In this document: positions 39,077 through 48,862 of the stretch, piece after piece
How the letters are laid out: each line of letters opens with the position of its first letter
How positions within the stretch are numbered: position 1 is the stretch's first letter
Assembly (NCBI GenBank): GCA_963070105.1
Contig: OY718807.1
Coordinates: 4,933,001 to 4,997,000 of the forward strand
Length of the DNA stretch: 64,000 bases
Direction: 5' to 3'
Source of the DNA: Litomosoides sigmodontis
Taxonomy: Eukaryota; Nematoda; Chromadorea; Rhabditida; Onchocercidae
Notes under the pieces: generated by a model
Databases searched by the model: none
Told to the model about the DNA's origin: nothing
Seen by the model: the letters and a program-made list of their open reading frames with translations, nothing else
Translations under genes and position numbers: made by a program

Positions 39077-40405
39077 TTACTTGCGAACATGACGAAGACT
39101 TTTGCCTTCATTATCACTAGCAATTACGAATTCCACTGCTTTACCCTCGACGATGCTTACTCGCTTCATCGCTTCATTGCTCCTTCGCAAACAACTTTTC
39201 TTTGGCTGAAGCAAATCTTTCTACAACACTTCGGTATATGTATGCATTTCCGTATGGAAGCTTTCTACAGCGATCTTCGCTTTACAGACTTGAAAAATAC
39301 AATAATTGAGCGAACAACTGGTACGCACGGTGGAGAAATTGGAAAAAACGGAATTTTGAAAATGTTCATCTGTGGCTTATACTTCATCTGTGTGTTTTAT
39401 ACTTACCGCAACGTTTTTTTGTAGTTTTTGCCGTTCTCGGGCTGCAATAGCGCGTACGTCGCTATTCATCGCAACTGATGGAGCCTGAGCGGCTGAAGCC
39501 GCAAGTGCACTTTGCACCCAATGTTTTGCCTCCATTGTTTCTGGGCGTTCTACAACGGTTGTCACGAAACGATTTGCCTGAAGGCTCTTTAGGAGAAGCT
39601 CACGGCACACATCTTTATCAGTGACAGGATGACCATCAATATCGATCAAATGATCGCCAACTTGCAGCTGTTGTGATGCCAGTGAACCTGGATCACACCG
39701 AGATACCAGCACACGATTCTGGTAGTGTTTGATGCCGAGACCGAGTCTCGGACCACCAGGTTTCCACTCAAGTCGAGCTACCTTTAATATAATGAACCTG
39801 TTGTAGGGTTTAATTTTTCTGATTTTAGAATTTTCACACACTACTTGTTCCATTTTCAGGCTTTGGTGCTTTTTTTGGCAAAAAATTTTCAAAAAGGAAA
39901 TACTTCGATAGATTTCTGTAGTGATGACACTAGCAAAAGTTATTTTTAAAATAAAATAATTACAGTAAGCACAACATACGAAATACACGTATCCGTCACG
40001 CCGAGTAATTAATTTGGCCCGATCGGGAGGTATGAGAACTTTGGCTTCAAGTTCTGCTGCTCTATTTTCATCTCTTACCAATGTTATCGTAGCGCATGGT
40101 GGCGCAAAACGCAGCAACTGAAAGAAATGGTCGGAATTTTGAACAACCGTGTTGTTTAGCTTCAACACTTGATCACCAATCTGAAATGACGTGGATGTAT
40201 TAGTTTAATAGTTGTGTGAATCTAACCATTTCCCCTCGTGATGGAGGCCTCAGTGTGATAGGATGGAAACTTTCAAGAAAACCTTAAGGTTTCCATCCGC
40301 TAGCGTCCCCGGTTGAACCTTAACAATAATAAGTTTATCGTTGGGAACTGCTCCCAGCGGATCGCCTTCCTCCATCGGTATTGCAACCGATAGTTCCTTC
40401 GCCAT
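39077..40405 (-). CDS. two-PDZ-domain protein, 4 exons
   Basis: PDZ domains bind short C-terminal peptides of membrane and signalling proteins. Exons from the start: 40283-40405, 39980-40180, 39407-39781 and 39077-39205, all phase 0, 275 residues. PDZ1 covers about residues 5-85 (KLIIVKVQPGTLADGNLKIGDQV, split by intron 1). PDZ2 covers about 113-192 (GPRLGLGIKHYQNRVLVSRC with GLGI as the carboxylate-binding loop, then QLQVGDHLIDIDGHPV). The tail is basic, with possible phosphorylation sites (PKKSCLRRSNEAMKRVS). The layout resembles a small conserved nematode PDZ family; I give no name. The start is the first ATG after a candidate trans-splice acceptor at 40454-40455. A longer plus-strand ORF over the last exon (39071-39424) is a shadow. 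Confidence 0.88.
40261..40298. repeat. short inverted repeat over a splice donor
   Basis: Arms 40261-40270 and 40289-40298 are perfect 10-bp reverse complements (GGATGGAAAC / GTTTCCATCC), and inside them 40279-40292 is a 14-bp perfect palindrome. The exon 1 donor of the two-PDZ gene (between 40283 and 40282) lies within it. Confidence 0.7.
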
Positions 40406-40453
40406 CGAACCACAGCCGCAGGAACAACGAGCTCCTGATAAGTCTGGTGAAAA

Positions 40454-40464
40454 CTGAACCAAAT
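40454..40464 (-). promoter_or_regulatory. possible trans-splice acceptor of the two-PDZ gene
   Basis: On the minus strand ATTTGGTTCAG ends at 40454, 48 bases before the ATG at 40405, with no upstream donor seen. Confidence 0.3.
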
Positions 40465-40971
40465 AATCACACCTTATCTTTTACTCTTTATATACGTAGT
40501 ACTACTGGGAATGTGCGAATGTCTATGCAAATTGAGTGGAAGTGCCACAAATGGCTTTTGAAATCTAAATTTGAATTGAAGTCCCATCCGAAAAAGACTG
40601 CACTGGAAGTAATGAGGATGCACGGTATTCCATTTTATCAACCTCCTCAGTTATTAGAGACGCATTTGTGTAGAACTTATTCGCTTTCATGTCCAACTGA
40701 TTTTTCAAATTTATTTTCGCCTCAATTGTATTCATTAGTTCATTTCATTATTTTATTTAATTGTCTTATTCATTCGCACTTGCTGACAATATGAAAATTA
40801 AGTGGAAATACGGCTCTAGATAGTTCATCAATCAGTAAAGTGTCCAGTTCTTCATCGACTCGTCTTCTGCCGATGTTTTCCTATTGGAAATATCTCTTTC
40901 ACTGTCTGAAAAACATTTCAATATGAATTTCAGTAGCTAACACCATAGAATGATAATGTAACTCCACGATT

Positions 40972-41472
40972 TTAGTTAACTTCAAAACTTTTCGGCATAC
41001 CTAAATAATTTACTTCTACGCGGTTAAGTTTGAGTATGAATTGAATTTCATGCAAGCGGTACCTCAAGTCTTCACGGTTATTTTCATTCACGACTTCACT
41101 GTGAGATGCTGTTGCAGTTTGAAGAACGGATGAATTTGGTGAGAGTGATCTGACCCTAACTCTGAGTATAGACCTTCTTCTACCTTGGGGTCTCAGTCCT
41201 CGTCTGGAACCTGCAACGGAACTTCTTCTGACAGCACCAACTATTCTCAAATCCTCTTCACTTCCCTGTAACCGTTGCCTGCTTCGACTGCCACGTTGTT
41301 GTTCAACACGCTGGAAATGACCACGTTCATTTTCATTCATATATAATCGCATTAATCTTCGAGCCACTCTATTTTCTGAGTTTCCTTCAGTTTGCCGAGC
41401 AATAAAATTTCGCACAATTTCAACTCGTCTGACTTGCACACGAACGTAATTAGGTGCTAGTATTCTTCGAGG
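40972..41472 (-). CDS. arginine-rich orphan protein, terminal exon
   Basis: I recognise no domain. A TTTTTTAG acceptor ends just above 41472 and opens a 167-codon frame to a TAA at 40972-40974, far longer than expected by chance in this AT-rich context. The product is very basic: blocks such as RVQVRRVEIVRNFIARQ, RGSRSRQRLQG and SRRGLRPQGRRRSILRVRVR, followed by a Ser/Thr/Asn segment and an amphipathic YRLHEIQFILKLNRVEV near the C-terminus. RS/RG-like composition suggests nucleic-acid binding, but this is inference. The first exon is unknown; an ATG-led frame ending at a GTT donor near 41719 (MRNKGKLKFKR) would join in phase 0 but is speculative. The first internal ATG would instead give a shorter protein starting MRLYMNENER. 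Confidence 0.5.
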   Translation of the reverse strand, partial: PRRILAPNYVRVQVRRVEIVRNFIARQTEGNSENRVARRLMRLYMNENERGHFQRVEQQRGSRSRQRLQGSEEDLRIVGAVRRSSVAGSRRGLRPQGRRRSILRVRVRSLSPNSSVLQTATASHSEVVNENNREDLRYRLHEIQFILKLNRVEVNYLGMPKSFEVN

Positions 41473-42772
41473 CTAAAAAAGGCCCTAAAATTATGATTTC
41501 AAAAGGTAGGCCTTTTGAGTGAATCAAAGAACCAATTAATGCTGACGTTTTATCTTTACAGGAGAGAGAGAGAGAGAAAAGAAGTTGGAAAGAGAAGATT
41601 TCAAGTGAAAGTTATTGCTCTTGGAGAAATCAGGAATGGACAGTAAGAATGGATGGAAATGGGCAATCACGGACTTATGCAGAAGAAAGATTCGACTGAT
41701 AAGGTTCAATTTCCGAACTCTCTTAAATTTGAGTTTCCCTTTATTTCGCATTAAACTTAATTATATTATTACCGTTGGTATTAAACTTAGAATTCGTGGC
41801 GATTGTCCATCACCCATACCATTAAGGATCAAATTTCCGACGTAATAAGTATCTTCATCCGTCATGTTATGACTCACTGCACTTTTCACACAAATTCAGG
41901 AAAAAGCAAAGGGCAGTTAGTAATGGGAAACAATACAATCAGTTGATAGCATCGGGTAAAAATGAGTTTCGTAGTAATTATTTGACTTATAAATGAATGC
42001 ATCTTTCAAACAATGCTTGTTAAATAATTTGCATAAAAAGGTTCTGCGACATTTTGATAGCATCGTACTTAGCGAAAACGTTGAATGATCACGTTTGGTA
42101 ATGTTATGAGAATACTCAACAGTGTTATGAGAATTGTTGTTATTCTCAAACGCACAACAAGACATCGTGGAAGTGTTTTTCGGTTCTCTTGACATTCAAT
42201 TTTTTCATAATATTCCTTCTGCGTGATCCGTTTTCAAACCATTTCAGGACGCAGAAATCCAAGATTCATAAAGGCTGAGGTTCGTATTCGTGGGGGAGCG
42301 GGGTTTTGGGAAATGCAAAAGTACTTGGTTTGTCAGGTTGTGGGAGATGGTGTAGCAGTGGGGTAAGGGAGTTAGTAGCGGGTGATTTCGTTGTATGAAT
42401 CTCAGAGATGTTCTAAATGTCGCAATTACTGTAATAACTGAATTTTTTATCGGAGAGTAACGCAGTAGTTAATAAGGTATGTAAGAATAATATTAATTGC
42501 AGCAGCGAATGAGAGTATTGTATGCTAAGATGTGAAGAGCGGAAAAGGTGTGATGCCATCTTTTTCTCCTGAAAGCATTGAAACGGTCACTTATATCTTA
42601 TATTATTCCTACCTCTCCATATTGTATGTTGTTTCAGGATTTGGCTGTAATGGAATAAAGTCGGGTGGAATGAAACATGTACCTTTGAATTTTAAATGAG
42701 TCGATATAAAAAAATTTGAAATTTGGAGGTAGCAAACTCACATTTTGGCAAGCTTTGATTTGATCGTAGATC

Positions 42773-42774
<2 letters not shown>

Positions 42775-42815
<41 letters not shown>
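42775..42815. repeat. TA microsatellite
   Basis: About 20 TA units, roughly 300 bases upstream of SEN54. Confidence 0.85.
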
Positions 42816-42820
<5 letters not shown>

Positions 42821-43100
42821 TTGCTACTGCATTAATTCAGTGAAGTATTGAGTAATTAATTAATTTATTCTATCGTAGGCGTAGAGATCATTCTAATGAA
42901 TGGAACAGATTAAATTTATTGCTGACCTTCGTTGCGACTATTGAAGATGTGTCCCCTAACCTATCGGGTTGAGCCCATTTTGGGATATGAGCATATCTCG
43001 TTGTTAATTAAGAAGTTGGTAAAGGATGCGAATATCATATGTGACCGGTAGATCAAAAAATTTAGGGATAAGATTTTCCACGTCTTACCAAAGTTTTTGT

Positions 43101-43109
43101 ATATTGCAG
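43101..43109 (+). promoter_or_regulatory. probable trans-splice acceptor of SEN54
   Basis: ATATTGCAG ends at 43109, eight bases before the ATG at 43118. A short gap of this kind is typical of spliced-leader addition. Confidence 0.5.
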
Positions 43110-43117
43110 TGGTGCTG

Positions 43118-44068
43118 ATGGAATGTAAACCAAGACCTAAGATAGTGAAATCCCATTTCAAGTACGTATCGGACAGCGCAAAAAGCAGCCAGAAGCTAAC
43201 ATTGATTGAGTATAACGCAGAAGATAAAGTTTTCAAAGCGCTTCAGCTACGGAATGCTTGTGAAATGAAAATGGGCATTAGGAGGGGAGGCGGTCATTAT
43301 TTTTTCATAGAGGAAGTGGTTTGGATGGTCGAAACTGGCTTGGCTGTTCTTCTTCACCGTGGAATGCAACTGTCTGTGCAAGAATGCTATCGATTACTCG
43401 GGACATTTCTAATTACACCCGAAAAATTTTTCGTTTACTCATACTTAAAACGTGCTGGCTATGTCATAGTACCTCACAGGGCTTTCGGAACGTCAGCAGT
43501 TAACAGTAGTGGTGAGCGCTACAAGGTTGCACCAAAATTTCTTTTTCCTGCTAATCTTCTGGATCAGTTTCCCACTTATAAGACGATGAATTTTCGCTGT
43601 AATCAAAAATTAGTGGAAGTATTTGGTCTATCGGAAGATTTCTCTACATCAAACATCGAATCGGTTCGGTGGGATAAGCATGGCGAAAATCAGATGAATT
43701 TTAAAGAAATTTTACGACCTCGTTACTGGCCGAGATTCGATCACTTCTCTGACCATGTTCTCACCTGGTCAGATTATCGTAGGGAGCGAGCAAGGATATT
43801 GAAACCGAATTCTGTAAAGGGTATCTCAGATTCAGTTTACTTGCCTATTGATTATGATATATATGCAGGACATGGTACATTTTGTCGTAATCTTTCTCCA
43901 AAACCAATATATCGGTTGTTGGTTGTTGATGTGGTTTTTCCATTTCCGTCCGTTTCTGATTTGCATTGGTTAAGTTCGAAGGTTCTTGATGGGAGGCTGC
44001 TAATAGCTGTTGTTCAACAAGCTGCCGTTGTATTTTATAACATCGACCACCAAAGAGTTTCTCTGTAA
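43118..44068 (+). CDS. TSEN54: tRNA-splicing endonuclease subunit SEN54, single exon
   Basis: SEN54 is a structural subunit of the heterotetrameric SEN endonuclease that excises introns from pre-tRNA in the nucleus; it pairs with SEN2. The frame encodes 316 residues from an ATG just after a trans-splice-like acceptor. The N-terminal SEN54 domain is clear at about 60-140: HYFFIEEVVWMVETGLAVLL, GMQLSVQECYRLL, FFVYSYLKRAGYVIVPH. The C-terminal endonuclease-like fold is seen at about 245-312: YDIYAGHGTF, YRLLVVDVVFPFPSVSDL, RLLIAVVQQAAVVFYNI. No catalytic histidine-lysine site is expected in this subunit. It is shorter than the vertebrate protein (about 526), lacking the long central insert. It has no introns, unlike all other long genes here. 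An additional upstream exon cannot be excluded. Confidence 0.9.
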   Translation: MECKPRPKIVKSHFKYVSDSAKSSQKLTLIEYNAEDKVFKALQLRNACEMKMGIRRGGGHYFFIEEVVWMVETGLAVLLHRGMQLSVQECYRLLGTFLITPEKFFVYSYLKRAGYVIVPHRAFGTSAVNSSGERYKVAPKFLFPANLLDQFPTYKTMNFRCNQKLVEVFGLSEDFSTSNIESVRWDKHGENQMNFKEILRPRYWPRFDHFSDHVLTWSDYRRERARILKPNSVKGISDSVYLPIDYDIYAGHGTFCRNLSPKPIYRLLVVDVVFPFPSVSDLHWLSSKVLDGRLLIAVVQQAAVVFYNIDHQRVSL

Positions 44069-45306
44069 ATACAATATATCATATTCAACGTAGACAAAAG
44101 ACTGTGGTGATATATTTGGGGTTACTTGTTTAATTTTTCCAAGTGCAAATAGACCTTGTTAATAAAGTGCACCTTGTCTCCCTCTCTCTCTATCTATCTG
44201 TTAATCTCAATCTCCCTTAAGCATCTAACGTGATTAGATCTGTTGAATATCATTTTTTCGGGTACATTATTCTAGTTTTGTTATTTTGGAATGAAAATCT
44301 GTCGTAGTTTTATCATCAAAGTAATTGTAATCAAATCTCTCCTGTTGCTGTAATTTAGACTCGTAGAGTTCTCTGCACATCCGGCAGCCCTCAATTCTAT
44401 ACATTAAATCAAGTGTCGGGGGTTTCCATAATGGAGAGAGTTGAACCTGTTACGATGTACAAAATATGTGTGATTACCATGGATTGTTTAAGTTATACAT
44501 TTCTGAATTTCAATGGGAAAGCCAAAAGTTTGGAGAAGCTATGTCTTGGCATTTTTATGAGTGACTTCAAATAGTGCTAAGCTTAACAATAATTGCCATT
44601 GCAAGGGAAGAGTTGAAAGAACACAAAACACAGAAAGCAATTTGCATAAGTGATGAATTTGACACTGTTTTGTGTCACCTAAAGTTCTCTGAAAACTGAT
44701 TTCATATGCCGTACATCTCTTTCACATGACAATTATTCTGAACGGGTTGAAAATATTGTTTAATTTGAATAAATTTTTAATTTTATTTCTGGTACTTCTC
44801 ACGCTGTATTGGTTCACGCCATGGTGAGGATTATCGGTTTAAGTTAGAGAATATGCTTGTTTCATTTGTGTTTAATCCGTCAGTAAAAACGGTATCTATC
44901 TTGTGCATTTTTTCTGAAACTAGAAAAGAAAACCTCGGAAGTTAAAAAAAATCGTTTTTAATGGGCTTTTTCTACAATTTTCTGTTTTTCACGTTTTAGT
45001 ATTTTTTTAGTTGATTTCGTACAAGTTTTTTTAGCGGTGTGTTAAGTTTTTGTAAATGTAGTTTTATCAGGACTGCTAAAATATTAGAGTGAATCGAATG
45101 GAGAGAGAAATGGCTACTAATCAATTTGTAGTAAGGACATATAAGGATATATGTAAGGATATATTCAGGTAGTAAGGACATCATGTTGTAGTACTTGTAG
45201 CTATTATAAATTGTAAAAAACCTAGAGAGGATGCTGTTGATTGATTACATAAAATGCTAAATCTTTCCATTTTTGAACTAAAAGATATTTTCAAAGATTG
45301 GTTTTC
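44069..45306. other. spacer between SEN54 and MZT1
   Basis: Contains the SEN54 3' untranslated region with AATAAA at 44161-44166, a CT-rich run near 44179-44200, and otherwise AT-rich sequence. No gene supported. Confidence 0.4.
44161..44166 (+). terminator. poly(A) signal of SEN54
   Basis: AATAAA 93 bases after the TAA stop of SEN54. Confidence 0.55.
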
Positions 45307-45634
45307 ATGAGTTTCCAACAGTCTGGTTTGAAAGAGAATATTCAGTTGTCGGAGGAAACTGCTGAGTGTAAGTCGTTCGTTTACACAGTTTTATAAAGTC
45401 TCGTTAGTATGCCTGTTCTCATACTTCTTGTTTCTGTTAATAGAGTTGATCTTTCCAAAAACAAAAGACTGCCAGTTTCCAGTGATCGAAAGTTTAGCTC
45501 TTTTGCTTCGCGTCCCTCTGACTTCATCTCAGTTGTCGATTTGCGTGGGATTGCTACAAAAAGGTGTTTCACATCGAAGTCTTGTTGATGCTATAACTCG
45601 TTTTTCTGGAAAGGTTTCTGTTTTATCTTTATAG
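45307..45634 (+). CDS. MZT1: mitotic-spindle organizing protein 1 (MOZART1), 2 exons
   Basis: MZT1 is a tiny subunit of gamma-tubulin complexes; it binds the N-terminal region of GCP proteins and helps recruit and activate microtubule nucleation at centrosomes. Exon 1 is 45307-45367 (ending in phase 1 at a GTAAGT donor), exon 2 is 45483-45634 after a TTTCCAG acceptor; the product is 70 residues, against about 60-85 in the family. The core helices match: ETAELIESLALLLRVPL, then LSICVGLLQKGVSHRSL (family pattern LSICVxLxExGxxPExL), then VDAITRF. An earlier acceptor at 45432 would create a stop at the junction, which supports the chosen one. The tail after SGK (VSVLSL) is read through a possible GTTTCT donor, so the exact C-terminus is uncertain. 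SGF29 follows after 140 bp on the same strand. Confidence 0.86.
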
Positions 45635-45742
45635 TGAAAGAAATCTCTTTTAGATATATATTGAAAATGTACAGTATCTACCTACTACGTTAATTTCTAT
45701 CTCCGTTCTAGTTCTTTTGTTCGAATTTTAATCAAAATTTAG
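45635..45742 (+). promoter_or_regulatory. intercistronic region with trans-splice acceptor (MZT1-SGF29)
   Basis: The MZT1 stop and the SGF29 ATG are 140 bases apart. The gap is T-rich and ends in AAAATTTAG at 45742, 32 bases before the SGF29 start. This is the arrangement of a nematode operon, where the downstream mRNA is released by trans-splicing. No canonical AATAAA lies between the genes. Confidence 0.55.
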
Positions 45743-45774
45743 AGGCCTAAAAAAGAAATTGATTGAGCAGAACA

Positions 45775-47927
45775 ATGCGTCGAAGTAAACGGCGTCGTAA
45801 CAGTGAACTGGATAAAGACGAACAAAAATTACAAATCGCTCTACAAGATATTCATAAAAAGGTATCATACGAGTTTCGTATTCTACTTTTCTTGCAGTTC
45901 AATCTAAACATTTGTTACAAAGTAGCATAACAATTCAATAACTCTGAATTTGCTATATTTCTGAAATTTAAAGTAAACCGAAAAGTGCAGGGGATCATTA
46001 TGTAAGTAAATGAAGAGCTTTTAGCATTCCTCTCAGAAAGCTAATGTTCAGCTTATTTTCATTGCAAAGATTGACAGCTAGCTTCAAATGGGTGAGATAG
46101 TTTTGATGACTGTATTCATGGGAGAGGTTATTTGGGTTCATTAGCATTGTTCAAATTAGCAATTCTAGTGAGAATAAATTACAGACTGTAAATTTTTGGA
46201 TGTGAATGATTTAGATTTGTTTCGTTACTACGTAGAAGTATTTTGCATAAAGCTTAATTTTTTTTAATATCGTTCTTTCCAACCGTAGATTTGAATTTTA
46301 AAATCTATTGTTTTGTTTTAATAGATTTCCAAACGTATACTTTACAGATGAAGTCAGTAATTCCGCTGAAGAAAAAAGTTAATGAATCATTGTCTGCTCT
46401 GCAAGAATTGGTTGATAAGAATAAGCTCAGCCTTGGATGCAAATTGAACGGACCTCTCCGAGGCCGAGTATTAAATCTGTATGAAAACGGTATTCGTTAT
46501 ATTTCACCATTTATTTGTGGATATATTTATGAAATGAACCGCATCTTGGCGAGTTTCGAGAATTATTTTCCAGATTCCCGAAATTCAAATTTTTAGCTTT
46601 TTGCCCTTTTTAAAAATTTTATCCGGAAGTAATTTTGATCAGGAAGAGCAGTAGAAAAAGCAAGACTTTACTTTGTTATCATTCATTATATTTATCGAGC
46701 CATAGTTACTGAAATTTTTTTTGCTAAAATTATATTTCCATAGTGGAAAATATTATTTGTAATATTTGTTCGTCCTACGATTTTTTTCAAGTTAGAGATA
46801 AATATATTTTTAATTTATCTCTTATATATGTTTGTTTGAATGTTTTTCTTTGCGATTTAACTCTTTTGACAGGTTACTATTTGGTGATTGAAATGTTGAA
46901 AGTGATGCAATATTTTGTTCAGCAAAAAAAGCTTGTGAGGCGGAAGCTGCTTACGTACGAAAACTTTTGGAGGATATCGAAAAGTTGCGTAAAAAAAGAT
47001 ATGAGTTACAACGCAGCAATCTCGTGGGTCGTGGCGAACTGATGCAAATGTTGTCGCAGAATGCGCACACTGCTCCGCTCTGGATAGGACCTCCAGATAC
47101 TCATCCGCCCGCATTAGTTGGTGCAATTCCAGCACCAGTATCAATGTCTTTGAAGGTTTTGTTTTACAAATTAAAACCCTTCGTTCTCAGTAAAAAATTT
47201 TGGTTTAATTTTCTTTTTTGCTTTAATGGTGCTGGGATACAAAGTTTTAGGTTGGTATGGAAGTGGCTGCATTCATTGATGGAATATGGATGCTTGCTGA
47301 GGTAACCAGTGTTTTTGCGGCTTCCAAGTATGAAGTTAAAGATATCGATGATGAACAAAAAGCTAAATACACTGCTCGAAGAAGCCGCATGATTCCGCTA
47401 CCACGGTGGCGAGCAGATCCTATGCGTGACAGTCATGCACTCTTTCCTGTGGGTGCCATAGTGCTTGCACTTTATCCACAAACTACATGCTTTTATAAGG
47501 TAATGGATAATTCAAGTATTCGATTGTTAAAATGTCTACTGAAAGAAAAAATGCAAGTCCATGTGAGGCATTATTATGGCAGGGGGAACACGGTAGTCAA
47601 AACTGGGAATTTGACCTTTCGTACTGGTTTACTCTAAGTAATAATAAGCAATAATAATAATAGTAATACTAGTAATAGGTAACAAGAAATAATAATGAAC
47701 AGTTGTAATGACATAATGAGACTTTCTTGTCTTTTGTCTCCTAAGCCGCATTTTGTATTCAGGGAGTAATCGATCAATTGCCATCTACGGCAGTCGACGA
47801 TTATTTGGTAGCGTTCGAGGATTCAGCTTTTCCGCAGGGTTATTCACCGCCCCTTCCAGTTCCTCAACGCTATGTTCTCACTCACAAAGTGCCAAAAATA
47901 TATAAACGTCGTGCTACAAAGAAATGA
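45775..47927 (+). CDS. SGF29: SAGA-associated factor 29, tandem Tudor protein, 5 exons
   Basis: SGF29 is the H3K4me2/3 reader of the SAGA/ATAC acetyltransferase complexes and guides GCN5-dependent histone H3 acetylation. Exons 45775-45861, 46348-46489, 46923-47155, 47251-47499 and 47763-47927 join in phase, 291 residues (human 293). The N-terminus is basic (MRRSKRRRNSE), residues 30-125 form a coiled coil (KKACEAEAAYVRKLLEDIEKLRKKR region), and the double Tudor domain runs from about 155 to 285. Reader residues appear conserved: the acidic pair in KDIDDEQK (about 185 and 187) for the histone N-terminus, the aromatic cage tyrosines in ALYPQTTCFYK, and the phenylalanine of YLVAFEDS. The protein ends in a basic tail KIYKRRATKK. 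The start is the first ATG after the intercistronic acceptor. Confidence 0.96.
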
Positions 47928-48862
47928 GTATATCAAATATTGAGTTTAACCATTGTGCTTATTGAATAGGAAACATATGACTTGTCATATACCGTTTCAT
48001 CGAATAACCTTACATGTAACCATATTACTAAAGATAAGAGTGATTGCAGGAGCCATATTTTCAAAGGACATAGCTTAGAGAAATTACGAAAATTGTAGCC
48101 TTGTCAGTAAAATATTTTTACCTGGTGTATAAAATTTGATTTTATTTACATATTGTTGGAATGATTTTCCAAATACTGTTGCAACCTTTCTGACATTCAC
48201 AGTTGAGTGTTTCGTTTGAATTTTTAGGGATATTATCGGTGAAGTTTATAATTATTGTATTGCAGTACAATTAAATAACAATAAGCGGCGAGCTTTCAGA
48301 GGTCTACCCAAGCCCTTGCGAATTTTTTCATTATTTGGAAATTAACTCAGCATAATTTCCGGAAATTAATTGAATAGTTGCGTAAGAAAACTAAATATGT
48401 TAAAAATATTGGGATTGGCATGGCTTCATAAGTGGGAAATAGAAGTCGAAATTTTCTTGTATTGCACGATATTGCATTATTATTCGTGTTTTTTTCTATT
48501 TATCTATATGTGCTTGTTTCGATTAATGATGTAAACAAATCTGTAGCTGATATAAATTATCTGTGTACTTCGCATTGGTTATTTATGATTTGCCCCACCA
48601 GTCGTTATCAGTTTGATCGATATGAAGTCGTATTCTTTATCATTTCCATAGATAAGACTAACCTTATCTCTTTGATTATCTGAAAGTTATAAGTGGATTA
48701 AGTAGTAGCTTTATGACTCACGCATGTTTAATTCTGTATTTTTTATACATGGATTTTATTGGGTTAATGCATATTTTTGCTAGGATGCCTTTGAAACAAA
48801 TCCGACCGTTTTATGTTTGGGAGCAAAAATAAGCACTGGCGGCGTGAAGGAGAAGTAGACGA
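47928..48862. other. spacer between SGF29 and TAF1B
   Basis: AT-rich, including the SGF29 3' flank. A T-rich acceptor TTTTTGCTAG ends at 48783, 79 bases before the TAF1B start, and may be its spliced-leader site. No gene supported. Confidence 0.4.

Larger units (their letters stand above)
41473..43117. other. intergenic region with TA microsatellite
   Basis: AT-rich. It may contain the 5' exon of the arginine-rich orphan gene (minus strand) and the promoter of SEN54 (plus strand). A long TA repeat is listed separately. No other gene supported. Confidence 0.4.

Noticed and set aside
39071..39424. 117-codon plus-strand ORF
   Set aside because: It overlaps the last exons of the two-PDZ gene on the other strand and has no domain or splice support; a shadow ORF.
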